NCBI GenBank assembly: GCA_963718635.1
Contig: OY970367.1
Coordinates: 124,001-188,000, forward strand
DNA from: JAIOQJ01 sp963718635
GTDB lineage: Bacteria > Planctomycetota > Planctomycetia > Gemmatales > Gemmataceae
Reading direction: 5' to 3'
Length of the DNA: 64,000 nt
Below, in pieces: positions 55,137 to 63,468 of this stretch; position 1 is the first letter of the stretch; the number at the start of each line of letters is the position of its first letter. Under the pieces are notes generated by a model. The model was not told the DNA's origin. It searched no databases and worked only from the letters and a program-made list of their open reading frames with translations. The position numbers were made by a program, and so were the translations under genes.

Positions 55137-55896
55137 GAACAGCACCGTTCCTAAGGCAATCCCCGGCCAATCACGCTTGCCGGGCGCCTACACGATCGCC
55201 GTGGAATTGATCGAACCGGATGCGAATCAGCCCCGCAAGAAATTCCACGAGCCGTCGTTTAAACAACTCGTCGCGTCGGTGCGCGAAGTCGGCATTCTGC
55301 AGGCACTTTCGGTTCGGCAGGCCGCTAGCGGCGGCCGTTACATTATCATCAGCGGCGAGCGGCGCTTCCGAGCGGCACGAGAAGTCGGATTGACCGAAGT
55401 TCCGTGCTGGGTGCAGAGTCCTGCCGACAACGAAATCCTGGTGCGGCAAATCGTGGAGAACTGGCAGCGGGCCGACCTTCACCCGTTTGACTTGGCCGAC
55501 ACGATCGCGCACATCCGCGACGAGATGAAACTTTCCCAGCGCGAGATCGCGCATAAGACGGGAAAACCCGAGAGCGAGATCAGCCGCTTCCTCGCCCTGC
55601 TGAATCTGCAGCCCGACATCCAGCGCGAGGCCCGCGACGACTCGTCGGGAGAGATCGGCCGCCGGCATCTCGTCGCCATCAGCAAGCTGCCCGCCGAGGA
55701 GCAGCGCAAAGCGCTCGACGAGGTTCGTGCCAAGCGTCTATCGGCCGAAGAGACCGAGCAAATGGTTCAGGGGAAAATCGTAAGCGAGACGGCTATGCCA
55801 AAGCGGGGAGTCGCCAACGGCCCACGGCAGGCGGTTCAAAGTTGGCCCAGCGATCGTCGAAGTCACGATCCGCAAGAAGAACGTCATACCGGCTGA
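55084..55896 (+). CDS. parB: ParB-family partition protein, C-terminus frameshifted
   Basis: A 270-residue protein from ATG 55084, inside the end of parA. The ParB N-terminal nuclease-like domain shows DANQPRKKFHEPSFKQLVAS, GILQALSVRQ and ISGERRFRAAREVGLTEVPC, with the arginine-rich CTP-binding GERRxRA motif. A central HTH (KLSQREIAHKTGKPESEISR) binds parS. Near 55835 the frame breaks: the expected end (VGPAIVEVTIRKKNVIPADI, IIAALERA) continues in another frame to about 55952, where an intrinsic terminator starts. No parS site was recognised. Confidence 0.88.
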   Translation: MKWAEQSLGKKSALELSENSTVPKAIPGQSRLPGAYTIAVELIEPDANQPRKKFHEPSFKQLVASVREVGILQALSVRQAASGGRYIIISGERRFRAAREVGLTEVPCWVQSPADNEILVRQIVENWQRADLHPFDLADTIAHIRDEMKLSQREIAHKTGKPESEISRFLALLNLQPDIQREARDDSSGEIGRRHLVAISKLPAEEQRKALDEVRAKRLSAEETEQMVQGKIVSETAMPKRGVANGPRQAVQSWPSDRRSHDPQEERHTG

Positions 55897-55932
55897 CATT
55901 ATTGCCGCTCTGGAACGGGCTCGCCATTGCCC

Positions 55933-55974
55933 AAACGGAAAATGGAGCATGACGGTGCGATGTTCCGTTTTTTT
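55933..55974 (+). terminator. Terminator hairpin after parB
   Basis: Arms AAACGGAA and TTCCGTTT with a loop of 22 bases, followed by TTTT. The 3' end of the convergent PIN-like gene lies inside it, so it may serve both strands. Confidence 0.45.
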
Positions 55975-56986
55975 AAGCGGCGTTGAGTGTCATCCAAGAC
56001 TCCAGAGCATCGAGGCTATCGCAATACTGGCATTTCGTCCTGTTCAGAATCTTCGTTCTATTCCGTAACATGTCGCGGACTGCTCTGTCTTTCGATACGA
56101 ACACCGTCGCATATGCCAGCGGGGCGACCATGATCTCGTTATCCATAAAATCATTGTATTCGTCTTTGCGGGTCGGCTGCGTATCCGCCACGACCATGAT
56201 GTCGATGAAGTTGTGCAACGCAGGAAGCTGAGCGAGGGCCTTTGCGAAAAAGGCTTCTTCCCCGTCTGGGCTGCCGAACTGTCCCAGCCAAGACCACATC
56301 ACGTCCGGGGGATACGTTTGAAGTGCTGGTGTGATGTACAAGGAAAAGCAGTTGCCTGCTTCCTCCAAGAATATCTTCTTCTTGTTCCCCTTGAACTGCT
56401 CCATTAGATTCTTTGCTGCCACCGAGTAGGCCGGCGGCGTCTCGTTCAGCTGCCTCGCTCCCATCAGGTTGGCGAGTTCTAGGACGCCGATCTTTGAGAG
56501 GTTCCGCATCATGTATGCCTGGGCGCTCGCCACCGCTGCCGGACTCAGCGTAAAGCCCGGTGCAAAAGTGACGCATGGCATCGAACCCACGAACGCCGCC
56601 GGCAGCACGAAGAGGCCGTTTTGCGATTCATCCACCGGCTGACCGCAGAACCGCCGCACTGACCTGGAGAGTTCCCATGAGTAGAGTTCCTTCCGAATGA
56701 TGAAGATGGCATTCAGGCTCAGTTCTTCCATGAGACTGGCCGTTCGCCGGAGAGATGGCCCCGACTGCTTGAACAGCTCTTCGATGATTCCCCAGGATAG
56801 CGGACAGAACACGCGACCGGCCGCGACGAGTGTCTTCAGCCTGTCCCGGACGCGACATGCAGTCGGATTCTTCGCGTCCGCCATCTCGATCCAGCAGTTC
56901 GTGTCCATGAAAACTGAGAGACGGCCGCTGATCCTGTTCCAAACGGCTTCCGTGTCGAAACCGAACTTTATCATCTGCGTGGTCAT
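55973..56986 (-). CDS. Large PIN-like domain protein
   Basis: About 337 residues from ATG 56986 (alternatives at 57010). The N-terminal part has SVFMDTNCWIEMADAK, the first acidic residue of PIN nucleases, and the C-terminal part DNEIMVAPLAYATVFVSKDR with a further Asp, typical for the end of the PIN core. The middle 200 residues are helical. It is longer than VapC toxins. It lies between parB and the iteron origin, a place where maintenance or defence genes are found. Catalytic activity is inferred. Confidence 0.65.
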   Translation of the reverse strand: MTTQMIKFGFDTEAVWNRISGRLSVFMDTNCWIEMADAKNPTACRVRDRLKTLVAAGRVFCPLSWGIIEELFKQSGPSLRRTASLMEELSLNAIFIIRKELYSWELSRSVRRFCGQPVDESQNGLFVLPAAFVGSMPCVTFAPGFTLSPAAVASAQAYMMRNLSKIGVLELANLMGARQLNETPPAYSVAAKNLMEQFKGNKKKIFLEEAGNCFSLYITPALQTYPPDVMWSWLGQFGSPDGEEAFFAKALAQLPALHNFIDIMVVADTQPTRKDEYNDFMDNEIMVAPLAYATVFVSKDRAVRDMLRNRTKILNRTKCQYCDSLDALESWMTLNAA

Positions 56987-57326
56987 GCACTTACTCTGCA
57001 CGAGAAACATAGTTTGATCGCTCTTCTCCGACGAGCCGAGCCGATCCAATAATCGTCACCATACCGACAGATAGTCTCGCAGCAAGGTTCGGTTTGCTAG
57101 TCCGTCAGGCGTGGCTCGGCCCGTCCTATCTTCTTCCCGACGCGATTATTATGGAAAGTACCACGATCACCGACCCACGAATTCTCAGCGCCGACGGAAA
57201 CGTCGGTGGAACAGCCTGTCGAGACACTCGCGCCGATGGAAACGACATCGTAGACCAAGAGGGTAATTCAGCGGCTTGAACCGCAAGGGCAAGCCATTCT
57301 AACGAGAGTTTGCACGGTGCAATCCC

Positions 57327-57454
57327 CGTGATATCCGTCCCAAATGCGTGTGATATTGGTCCCAAGCGGCCGTGTACTTCGTCCCCAGTAAGTGTGACGG
57401 TCGTCCCCAGGTTTCGTGATAGTGGTCCCTAGAAAACGTGATATTGGTCCCTAG
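57327..57454 (+). other. Replication origin iterons
   Basis: Six direct repeats start at 57327, 57349, 57371, 57393, 57415 and 57437, each exactly 22 bases apart. Consensus of the 18-base unit is CGTGATATTGGTCCCTAG with variation in the centre. This is two helical turns per repeat, typical of iterons bound by plasmid initiators. The initiator gene follows about 140 bases downstream, and the stretch 57500-57550 between them is richer in A+T (CTTATAACCTTTTATCAG), a possible unwinding site. Confidence 0.85.
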
Positions 57455-57589
57455 ACTCCGAACGGGAAAATGGCTCGAATAAGCCATTGGTTCCGCGTCA
57501 AACTCGCGGACAACCTCTTATAACCTTTTATCAGTTCTCACAACGGCAGATGATTGGCGCATAAAGGGCAGTCGGGTAGCGTTGCCGGC

Positions 57590-59089
57590 ATGGACGACGT
57601 GTGTATTGCGAAAAACGGCACGAAAGTACCTGAAGCGGAACGACATGTTACCGGCGGGCTTGCCGCCCACGCCGAGGCGCTCGGCCGTCAAATCGTCCGC
57701 GTCGAGGCGAACTTCCTGCGGTTGCCTCTCTTCACGCTCGACAGCAAGCACATGCGGACGATGGATGGCATTCGCTGCGAAGGCACCTTCAATCGCAGCG
57801 GGAAATCGTACGCTTTTTCCTACGCCGTCACGCGCAACGCCGCCACATACTATCCGGGAGCACTGGCCCGGTCCGCCCATTTTGCATTGCTCAGTTTTGC
57901 CACCGACCGCGGCTTGCCGATACAGAACCCGATCACCTTCTCCTGGCGCGAGCTTTGCGCCCGCATCGGCGTCCAGCCGTCAGGCCAGATGGTCACGGCG
58001 CTGCGCGAGGCAATCACCGCGACCAAGGGACTGATGATCGAAAGCCGTGCCGCCCTGTTCTCCAAGGCCCAGGACGCGCCGATCAGCACCGAGGATCGCG
58101 GCCACGTCGTCGGCATTTACGATGAGGTTGCGTTCTACGGCGCCACGCGAACCGACGGCTCCCGGATCGATGGCAACACGGTCTGGCTGAGCCACTGGTA
58201 TCTCGAAAACCTGAACGCGCTCTACAGTGGGCCGCTCGATTACGACCTCTGGCGCGGGCTCAACGCGACAAGTTCCATCGGCAGCCGGTTGTACGAATTC
58301 CTGTTCTTCAAGTTCTACAGTGGCCAGGATTTGCTTCGCTTCAACTATCCAACGCTGGTGAAGTTCATCCCCGTCCGTACCGAGCGTTACCTGTCGCAAG
58401 CGAAAAAGCAGCTTCAACCAGCGTTCGACTTGCTCTGCGCCGCGGGCGTTCTTCGCCAGGTGCAATGGGTCGAGAGCCGGGGCGGATTGCCGCAGATTCT
58501 CTTTCACCGGGGGCCGATCCTGACGCCCGGCGATCGTTCCGATCAGACCTTTGACCTCGGCGACGAGGACTTCGTTCTCGACCGAATTGAGGAGGTAAAA
58601 GCGCCGGAGTGGCAGCTTGTCGAAGCCTTCCATGCGGCTTGGGGAAATGCCGATTTCCGGCCGGCCAGGGCCGAACTCGACATGGCCCGCGATCTGATCG
58701 GCCGGCACGGGCTGGACACCATGAAGTCTCTGCTGCCGCGATTGGTGAAACGGCTCAAAGTGAAATGGACGGACGCCAAGACGTTCAACGCCGTCGCCCG
58801 TTACATTCCCGAGGTGATGCAGGAGCTTGAATGCGAACGATCGCGCGAGCGTCGCGAACAGTTGGAGGAACAACAACGCGACGAGTCGCGTCAACGGACC
58901 ATTCGCCAGGCCCAGGATCAAGCGGTGCTGAAGGCAATCTGGGAAGACCTCTCCCCTGCCGAACAGGAGGAGATTCGCGCGGCGGTGCTGAGCCAGCAAT
59001 CGCCGATCATCGCCAAGTTCCCCGGCATGGTCGATCGTTTCAGTCTGCAGGAATTGGCAAGACGAAAGGGACTTGCGGCGAACGAATAA
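57590..59089 (+). CDS. repA: Plasmid replication initiator, RPA (replication initiator protein A) family
   Basis: About 499 residues. The family signature region reads VEANFLRLPLFTLDSKHMRT, then AFSYAVTRNA, LPIQNPITFSWRELCARIGV and GSRLYEFLFFKFYS, as in RPA-type winged-helix initiators. The C-terminal 120 residues are rich in charged helix (ERSRERREQLEEQQRDESRQ). The initiator binds the iterons directly upstream to start replication. ATG 57590 is used; an in-frame ATG at 57554 is also possible. Together with parAB this is a plasmid-type replicon inside an integrated element. Confidence 0.88.
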   Translation: MDDVCIAKNGTKVPEAERHVTGGLAAHAEALGRQIVRVEANFLRLPLFTLDSKHMRTMDGIRCEGTFNRSGKSYAFSYAVTRNAATYYPGALARSAHFALLSFATDRGLPIQNPITFSWRELCARIGVQPSGQMVTALREAITATKGLMIESRAALFSKAQDAPISTEDRGHVVGIYDEVAFYGATRTDGSRIDGNTVWLSHWYLENLNALYSGPLDYDLWRGLNATSSIGSRLYEFLFFKFYSGQDLLRFNYPTLVKFIPVRTERYLSQAKKQLQPAFDLLCAAGVLRQVQWVESRGGLPQILFHRGPILTPGDRSDQTFDLGDEDFVLDRIEEVKAPEWQLVEAFHAAWGNADFRPARAELDMARDLIGRHGLDTMKSLLPRLVKRLKVKWTDAKTFNAVARYIPEVMQELECERSRERREQLEEQQRDESRQRTIRQAQDQAVLKAIWEDLSPAEQEEIRAAVLSQQSPIIAKFPGMVDRFSLQELARRKGLAANE

Positions 59090-59160
59090 GCCGGTCGCAT
59101 TTTCCCGCACAAGAAAACCCCAGGCGCAGTGCCTGGGGAAGGGCTCGATCGTTTGTCTTA

Positions 59161-59538
59161 TCATGCGCACAGGCGACAACGGCCGTGCCGCTCGGGACTA
59201 TCGAGCTTGCCGCAAAGATCGACTGATCGGGCGAAATCGCTCACGTCGTACTCGCCGGCGATAGACTCGCGAATGAACCGCAATGCCTCTGCAACCGAGC
59301 ACCAAGAGAAAGTGATCGACTCGATTTGGACATGGGCCAGGGAATCAATTCCGCCGTGGACGACTCCGAATTCTGCGGCCGCGTCCTCGCATGTGGCGTC
59401 ATTCAAGAACAAATAATCCTCGTGCCCGCTGACGTAGAAGCCGCTGCATAGCGTCCAGGTTCTTTGGGTCAGCATCTCGGCCAACTCCTCGGCACTGGCG
59501 ACGGGGCCGACCATCCAGCGGCGTTGTGCGTGCATCAT
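59161..59538 (-). CDS. Small element protein, unassigned
   Basis: A 125-residue protein. MMHAQRRWMVGPVASAEELA, EDYLFLNDATCEDAAAEFGV and IESITFSWCSVAEALRFIRE suggest an alpha/beta fold; the end has RHGRCRLCA. Start at ATG 59538 overlaps the stop of the upstream small zinc-finger gene by 4 bases, so both are expressed together. No family recognised. Confidence 0.6.
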   Translation of the reverse strand: MMHAQRRWMVGPVASAEELAEMLTQRTWTLCSGFYVSGHEDYLFLNDATCEDAAAEFGVVHGGIDSLAHVQIESITFSWCSVAEALRFIRESIAGEYDVSDFARSVDLCGKLDSPERHGRCRLCA

Positions 59539-59741
59539 GCGTCGTCCTCCTTGCCGAGCAATCGATCAGTCATCAGGGGGAGAAAGTACGTCATGCAGCC
59601 GTCACCAAAAGCATCGGTTTCCGTTTCGTACGAGTCCGCGCACTCCGTACAGGTTACGTGCAGTGACACGTCGTCGAACTCCAGGATTTCAAGCTGGCCA
59701 CCGCAGGTTCGGCAGCGGCCATCTTCCAAGGAAACGATCAT
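59535..59741 (-). CDS. Small zinc-finger protein
   Basis: A 68-residue protein with GRCRTCGGQ and VTCTECADSYETE, two CxxC pairs that can bind one zinc. ATG 59741 follows GGAG by about 7 bases. The end overlaps the next gene (ATGA). Could be an adaptor or DNA-binding protein of the element. Confidence 0.65.
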   Translation of the reverse strand: MIVSLEDGRCRTCGGQLEILEFDDVSLHVTCTECADSYETETDAFGDGCMTYFLPLMTDRLLGKEDDA

Positions 59742-59759
59742 CGGGTTTCTCCTTTTCAG

Positions 59760-60085
59760 TCAGTCGGGGATCGGGATGCCGGCCAGAGCGCAGAACTCCT
59801 GCGTCTCTTCCCAGGTCAGTTGCCGGGTGTAGCAGAGGCCTTTCTGTTTCCAGAACAGGCGCAGCGGTTCGGCACCCTCGGCGAAGGCGTAGCCGCCTTT
59901 GAACATCTCCTTGGGCGGGAAGCATTCGAGGAACCAGTCGAAGGTTTCCTCATCGACCACGCTGACCCGGCCGAGCGGCCGGATGCGGGCGATCATGTCC
60001 TGCCACGATTCGTTCTCGGGCCGCGTGACCGCAAATGTCACGATGCAGTAGGGCGCAGGAACTCGCGAAGGCTTTGGAAAGCCAT
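59760..60085 (-). CDS. Small element protein, frameshifted
   Basis: ATG 60085 follows GGAGAG by 7 bases and reads MAFQSLREFL; near 60055 the frame breaks and the chain continues as APYCIVTFAVTRPENESWQD, then DEETFDWFLECFPPKEMFKG and LTWEETQEFCALAGIPIPD, to 59760. Acidic and aromatic-rich. The gene lies 19 bases before the zinc-finger gene on the same strand, probably as first gene of a three-gene unit. No family recognised. Confidence 0.55.
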
Positions 60086-60407
60086 GAGGATTCTCTCCTT
60101 TCTGTGGTGATGGGAATGAACGATTCGGACCAGCGGTCAACTGATTCCGTTGACCGCCCGCCATCGTGACAGACAGGAAGGCCGGGGCGCAAATGGGGAG
60201 GCGAGGAATTGTTCGGCGGAGAGAGAGCCGGAAAGAATCTCCTCGGGATGCTGAAGGCGCGGAGTTGCGTTGGAACGAGTGCGTGGCCTGGGGACCGGAG
60301 GGTGGGCCGGACGCCGGACCAGAGCCGGCCCAGGTAACGGCCCAATCCGCCGGCGATCGGAGATCGACCAGGCGGCGCTTCCACTAGCCGTGTTCGCCAC
60401 CTAGCAG

Positions 60408-60577
60408 GGTCACCACCTCGCGAGGCGAAGCGCCCGCGAGCCCCCCTCCTCAACACGCTCAGGCCGTCACCGGCCATGCCCGGGCGGTCCACACCGCACC
60501 AGGACGCTACTCGGAGGGGGGCTCGCGGGCAAAGCTCACCCAGCACCGTCACCGGGCATGGCCGCGAGGTGGTGACC
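60408..60577. repeat. Interlocked set of three perfect inverted repeats
   Basis: Outer pair GGTCACCACCTCGCG (60408-60422) with CGCGAGGTGGTGACC (60563-60577), 15 bp. Inner pair GCCCGCGAGCCCCCCTCC (60432-60449) with GGAGGGGGGCTCGCGGGC (60513-60530), 18 bp. A third pair CGGCCATGCCCGG (60471-60483) with CCGGGCATGGCCG (60552-60564), 13 bp, crosses the inner pair and would form a pseudoknot if all coexist. All are perfect. The strand of a possible RNA is unknown. Confidence 0.9.
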
Positions 60578-60716
60578 ACACTCTTCCGCGTCGCGGATCA
60601 ACCGCGGAGCGGGTCACCACCGACGCCGATTGGCGTCGGCATGCGTGTTGAGGAGGGCGCGCGTAATAGGGCGCGGTCTTCAGCGGAATCCCATTTTCGC
60701 CGAGCGATGCCTTTGC

Positions 60717-60736
60717 ATAACCAGATATAACCAGAT
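60717..60736 (+). repeat. Tandem 10-bp repeat
   Basis: ATAACCAGAT occurs twice in a row at 60717-60736, followed by a partial third copy (AAC). It could be a small regulatory repeat. Confidence 0.6.
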
Positions 60737-61260
60737 AACTGCCGTTCGATATGTCGGTCGGTTTGACCGACGCGCTCAACGATCGTGCATCGAATCTTGC
60801 TGTACATGAATGCCGCCGGACGAATCGCGTACGAGTCGCTTGCAGCATTCGTCCGCGAGCATTCCCAGTAAGGGGCCTCACTCGCCGAAAGTCCGCGAGA
60901 GTCATGGTCGGTTCTTGCGGCCGACGAGAAAGCCGAACTCCTGTACGGAGAGAGCTCGTGCGAAGACGCTGAAAAATCCATCGCGCCAATCAATCGCCGG
61001 GGGCTCGACGGTCCGATGGTCTGACGGCGAGCACTGGCAGTCAGCGCAACGTCCGCCGAGGAATCGCAGAAAGTCGACAGATTTTATTTGACACCAGCGG
61101 ATCTCTTTTGGATCATAACGATGCCTTTGCGAACAAGGGCAAGCAGACGGTCTTATTCCCAGATTCGCAACGAAATCCAAGTTTATTCGGTTTGCAATTC
61201 AGGCACCGCAATCCTTGGCAATTGACGTGCGGGTCGTTCAGAACCTATGGGAGGATTGAG

Positions 61261-61974
61261 ATGCAGCACTTTCAGACGCAGGTGGCCGATCGTTACAACG
61301 CGTTACTCGGCATCGAAGAAGCAAAGCGCCGGCTGGACGAACTCGGCGGCGAGGAGATGCTCGGCCGCGTGCTCAGCGTCATCGGCGAGGCGGGGCTGGC
61401 CGAGAGCGTTGGTATCCGTTTGCTCCATAAACACAACGATGTCTTCGGTGAAGAAATCATGTTAGAGGCCGTGACGGAGGACGAAGATGGGTTCGCGCTG
61501 GTTACCAAGCCGGTCGCTGCCAGCGCGGCCAACGACTTTGTGTGCAACAGCTGGCAACTCTCGGGTGATACCTTCGTTCCTTCGGAATTCTCCGACCGGA
61601 GCGTTGTCGAGTCTCCGACCTTCGAAGTGGTGGAGCACAAGACTACCTTTAACCGGCTCGCGGCGGTCCTACACGAGTACGGTGCCGAATCTGTGTTAGG
61701 GCCCTGCCTTAACTACAGCGAGGAAGTCCTCGCTCGGCGGCCACAAGAGGATGCCAAACTGCTCGAACGGATTGACTCAGACAACCGAGCAAACATTGTT
61801 CGGTTCGCGCTCGCTGACGACCCAGCGCTTCGGACCAGCGTCAAGACGAAGTGGAAAGCGACGCGAGCGGTCGATGAGACTGGCAAGAATTCGTGGGCGG
61901 CTGCGTGCTCCTGCACATGCTACGCCTTCCCTGAAACAGGAAAGCACTCGGGAACGCACGCACATATCAAATAA
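61261..61974 (+). CDS. Protein with Cys/His-rich tail, unassigned
   Basis: A 237-residue protein from ATG 61261; upstream GGGAGGATTGAG supplies the ribosome site. The N-terminal helices (ADRYNALLGIEEAKRRLDEL, LGRVLSVIGEAGLAESVGIR) are followed by a mixed region. The C-terminal 30 residues contain CSCTCYAFPETGKHSGTHAH, a Cys/His pattern that could bind metal. No family recognised. Its codon use looks like that of neighbouring element genes. Confidence 0.6.
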   Translation: MQHFQTQVADRYNALLGIEEAKRRLDELGGEEMLGRVLSVIGEAGLAESVGIRLLHKHNDVFGEEIMLEAVTEDEDGFALVTKPVAASAANDFVCNSWQLSGDTFVPSEFSDRSVVESPTFEVVEHKTTFNRLAAVLHEYGAESVLGPCLNYSEEVLARRPQEDAKLLERIDSDNRANIVRFALADDPALRTSVKTKWKATRAVDETGKNSWAAACSCTCYAFPETGKHSGTHAHIK

Positions 61975-62513
61975 GTAAACTACGGGACGATCCACTGGTA
62001 CCGAGCAAACCCCTTCGGACGTGCGATATGATCGCTCAAATGGTCCTGAGGAACTTCGCACTTAACAGTTCATTGGGCATCGAGTGCGACTGACGTTTGA
62101 CATGATGAAGATTAATCGATCTCACCGACCGTGAAATGGCCTGGCAATCTTGTGTCGTTTTGGATGATTCTTCATTGATAGAGGTGTTCGCATTGCAACA
62201 AAACAAAACCGCTAAGATTTAAGGTAGCGTTCGCTTGGCTGCCTGTTCAACTGCAGCGCCGGACCCTGGGCTGTCTGGGCGATCGCTGTCTGCTTTGTCG
62301 CAAGCTGACACCACTTCCCCGAGAATGGCTCGAAAGCTCTCGGTCCAACTTCGGCGCTGGTAAGGCGCTGCCTAACGTTAAGCGGTTGCGAATGGATCGG
62401 GAAGCCCCACACGGCAAGTTAGGCCGTGCCAATCAGGCCCGATGGCGGGCCAATTAGTAGGTAGCAGCAATCGGCATCGGCGCTATGAGCGATCCATATT
62501 TGGAGCATACTCT
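61975..62513. other. Intergenic region, nothing recognised
   Basis: About 540 bases with lower GC content near 62050-62220. No copy of the tRNA-Lys att sequence and no clear gene are visible. It may include the boundary between element cargo and other DNA, but this cannot be seen directly. Confidence 0.4.
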
Positions 62514-63463
62514 ATGAATGATCGCTCATTATTTCCTCTCCATATCAGAAGAGATGGATCAGGGTTCATCGCTGAAATGAGACAGATCGAAGCGTCAGAG
62601 TTTCAGGATCCTTTCGTCGAGGAAACCGTCCGACGAGTCGCTGGGCTGAACGTACTGCAACCGATTGGGGGCTGTCGGCGCGGGATGGCGGCATAGAGGA
62701 TCCGTGGCCTGCCGGGATCATCTACCATGTTTCGAAGTGCGGGTCCACGCTCGCGTCTCAACTGTTAAAGCGGGTGAGCGGAACGGTCGTGTATTCTCAA
62801 CCGATGGCCTTGAATGACATCTTGATGCCCCCGCATCTCGGCACCCCCAGCGAGACGGTGGAGGCGTTGCGTTCACTTGGGAGGCTTCTTGCCCTCCACG
62901 CACGGGGGAAGTACGTTTTAAAGGCGGAGAGCTGGAACGTCCTATTCTGTGACCTGTTGCAAGAGGCATTCCCGGCAACACCATGGGTGTTTTGCATTCG
63001 AGACCCCATAGATGTTGTGATATCCGTAATGGACGACCCCGAGCCGGTGGTGTGGTATAGACTGATGGGCTCGGTCGAAAACCCGTATCGGCCTTACCTC
63101 AGGCGCTCGCTGCCCGAGTCCGCAGACCGCGGCGAGTACATTTCCATTTTCTATGCTGAATTCTGTGATGCAATCGACAGGCTGCGTGGTAGCAACGGCA
63201 GGATCATCTGCTACGAGCAGTTCCCGCACGCCGTCTGGACGATGATCGCTCCGCATTTCGGGTTGGAACTGGCCTCAGCGGACTCGGCTTCCGTCGCCGA
63301 CGCCGCCAAATATTACTCGAAATCGACTCTGGGCGAGAAGACCCTCTTCCTCCCGGACACGGATCGCAAGCGTCAGCGAGCTAGCGGGGAAGTCAAGCAA
63401 GCTGCCGACGAATTCGCACGGCCCTCCTACGAACGTCTCCGGTCACTTCGGGCCGAAAGGTAG
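62514..63463 (+). CDS. Sulfotransferase family protein, frameshifted
   Basis: ATG 62514 lies about 9 bases after GGAG and starts MNDRSLFPLHIRRDGSGF. The first 50 residues include EFQDPFVEETVRRVAGLNVL, typical before the catalytic core. A run of five G near 62667 breaks the frame; with six G the chain reads LSARDGGIEDPW and goes on to IIYHVSKCGSTLASQLL, the 5'-phosphosulfate-binding loop with Ser/Thr at the usual place. PWVFCIRDPIDVVISVM is the 3'-phosphate-binding motif of PAPS-dependent sulfotransferases. The next gene starts 6 bases downstream, so they form an operon. Substrate unknown. Confidence 0.75.
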
Positions 63464-63468
63464 ATGAG

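Larger units (their letters stand above)
60086..61260. other. Non-coding region with interlocked inverted repeats
   Basis: About 1.2 kb without a supportable gene. It contains the very GC-rich structured segment 60408-60577 and a 10-bp tandem repeat at 60717. Frames such as 60598-60993 or 60902-61180 (minus) have no ribosome site or family feature. Confidence 0.5.

Noticed and set aside
57094..57279. Small open frame between the PIN-like gene and the iterons
   Set aside because: No ribosome site; the product shows no family feature. A hairpin CCGACG-GAAA-CGTCGG lies inside it, which may be the real signal.
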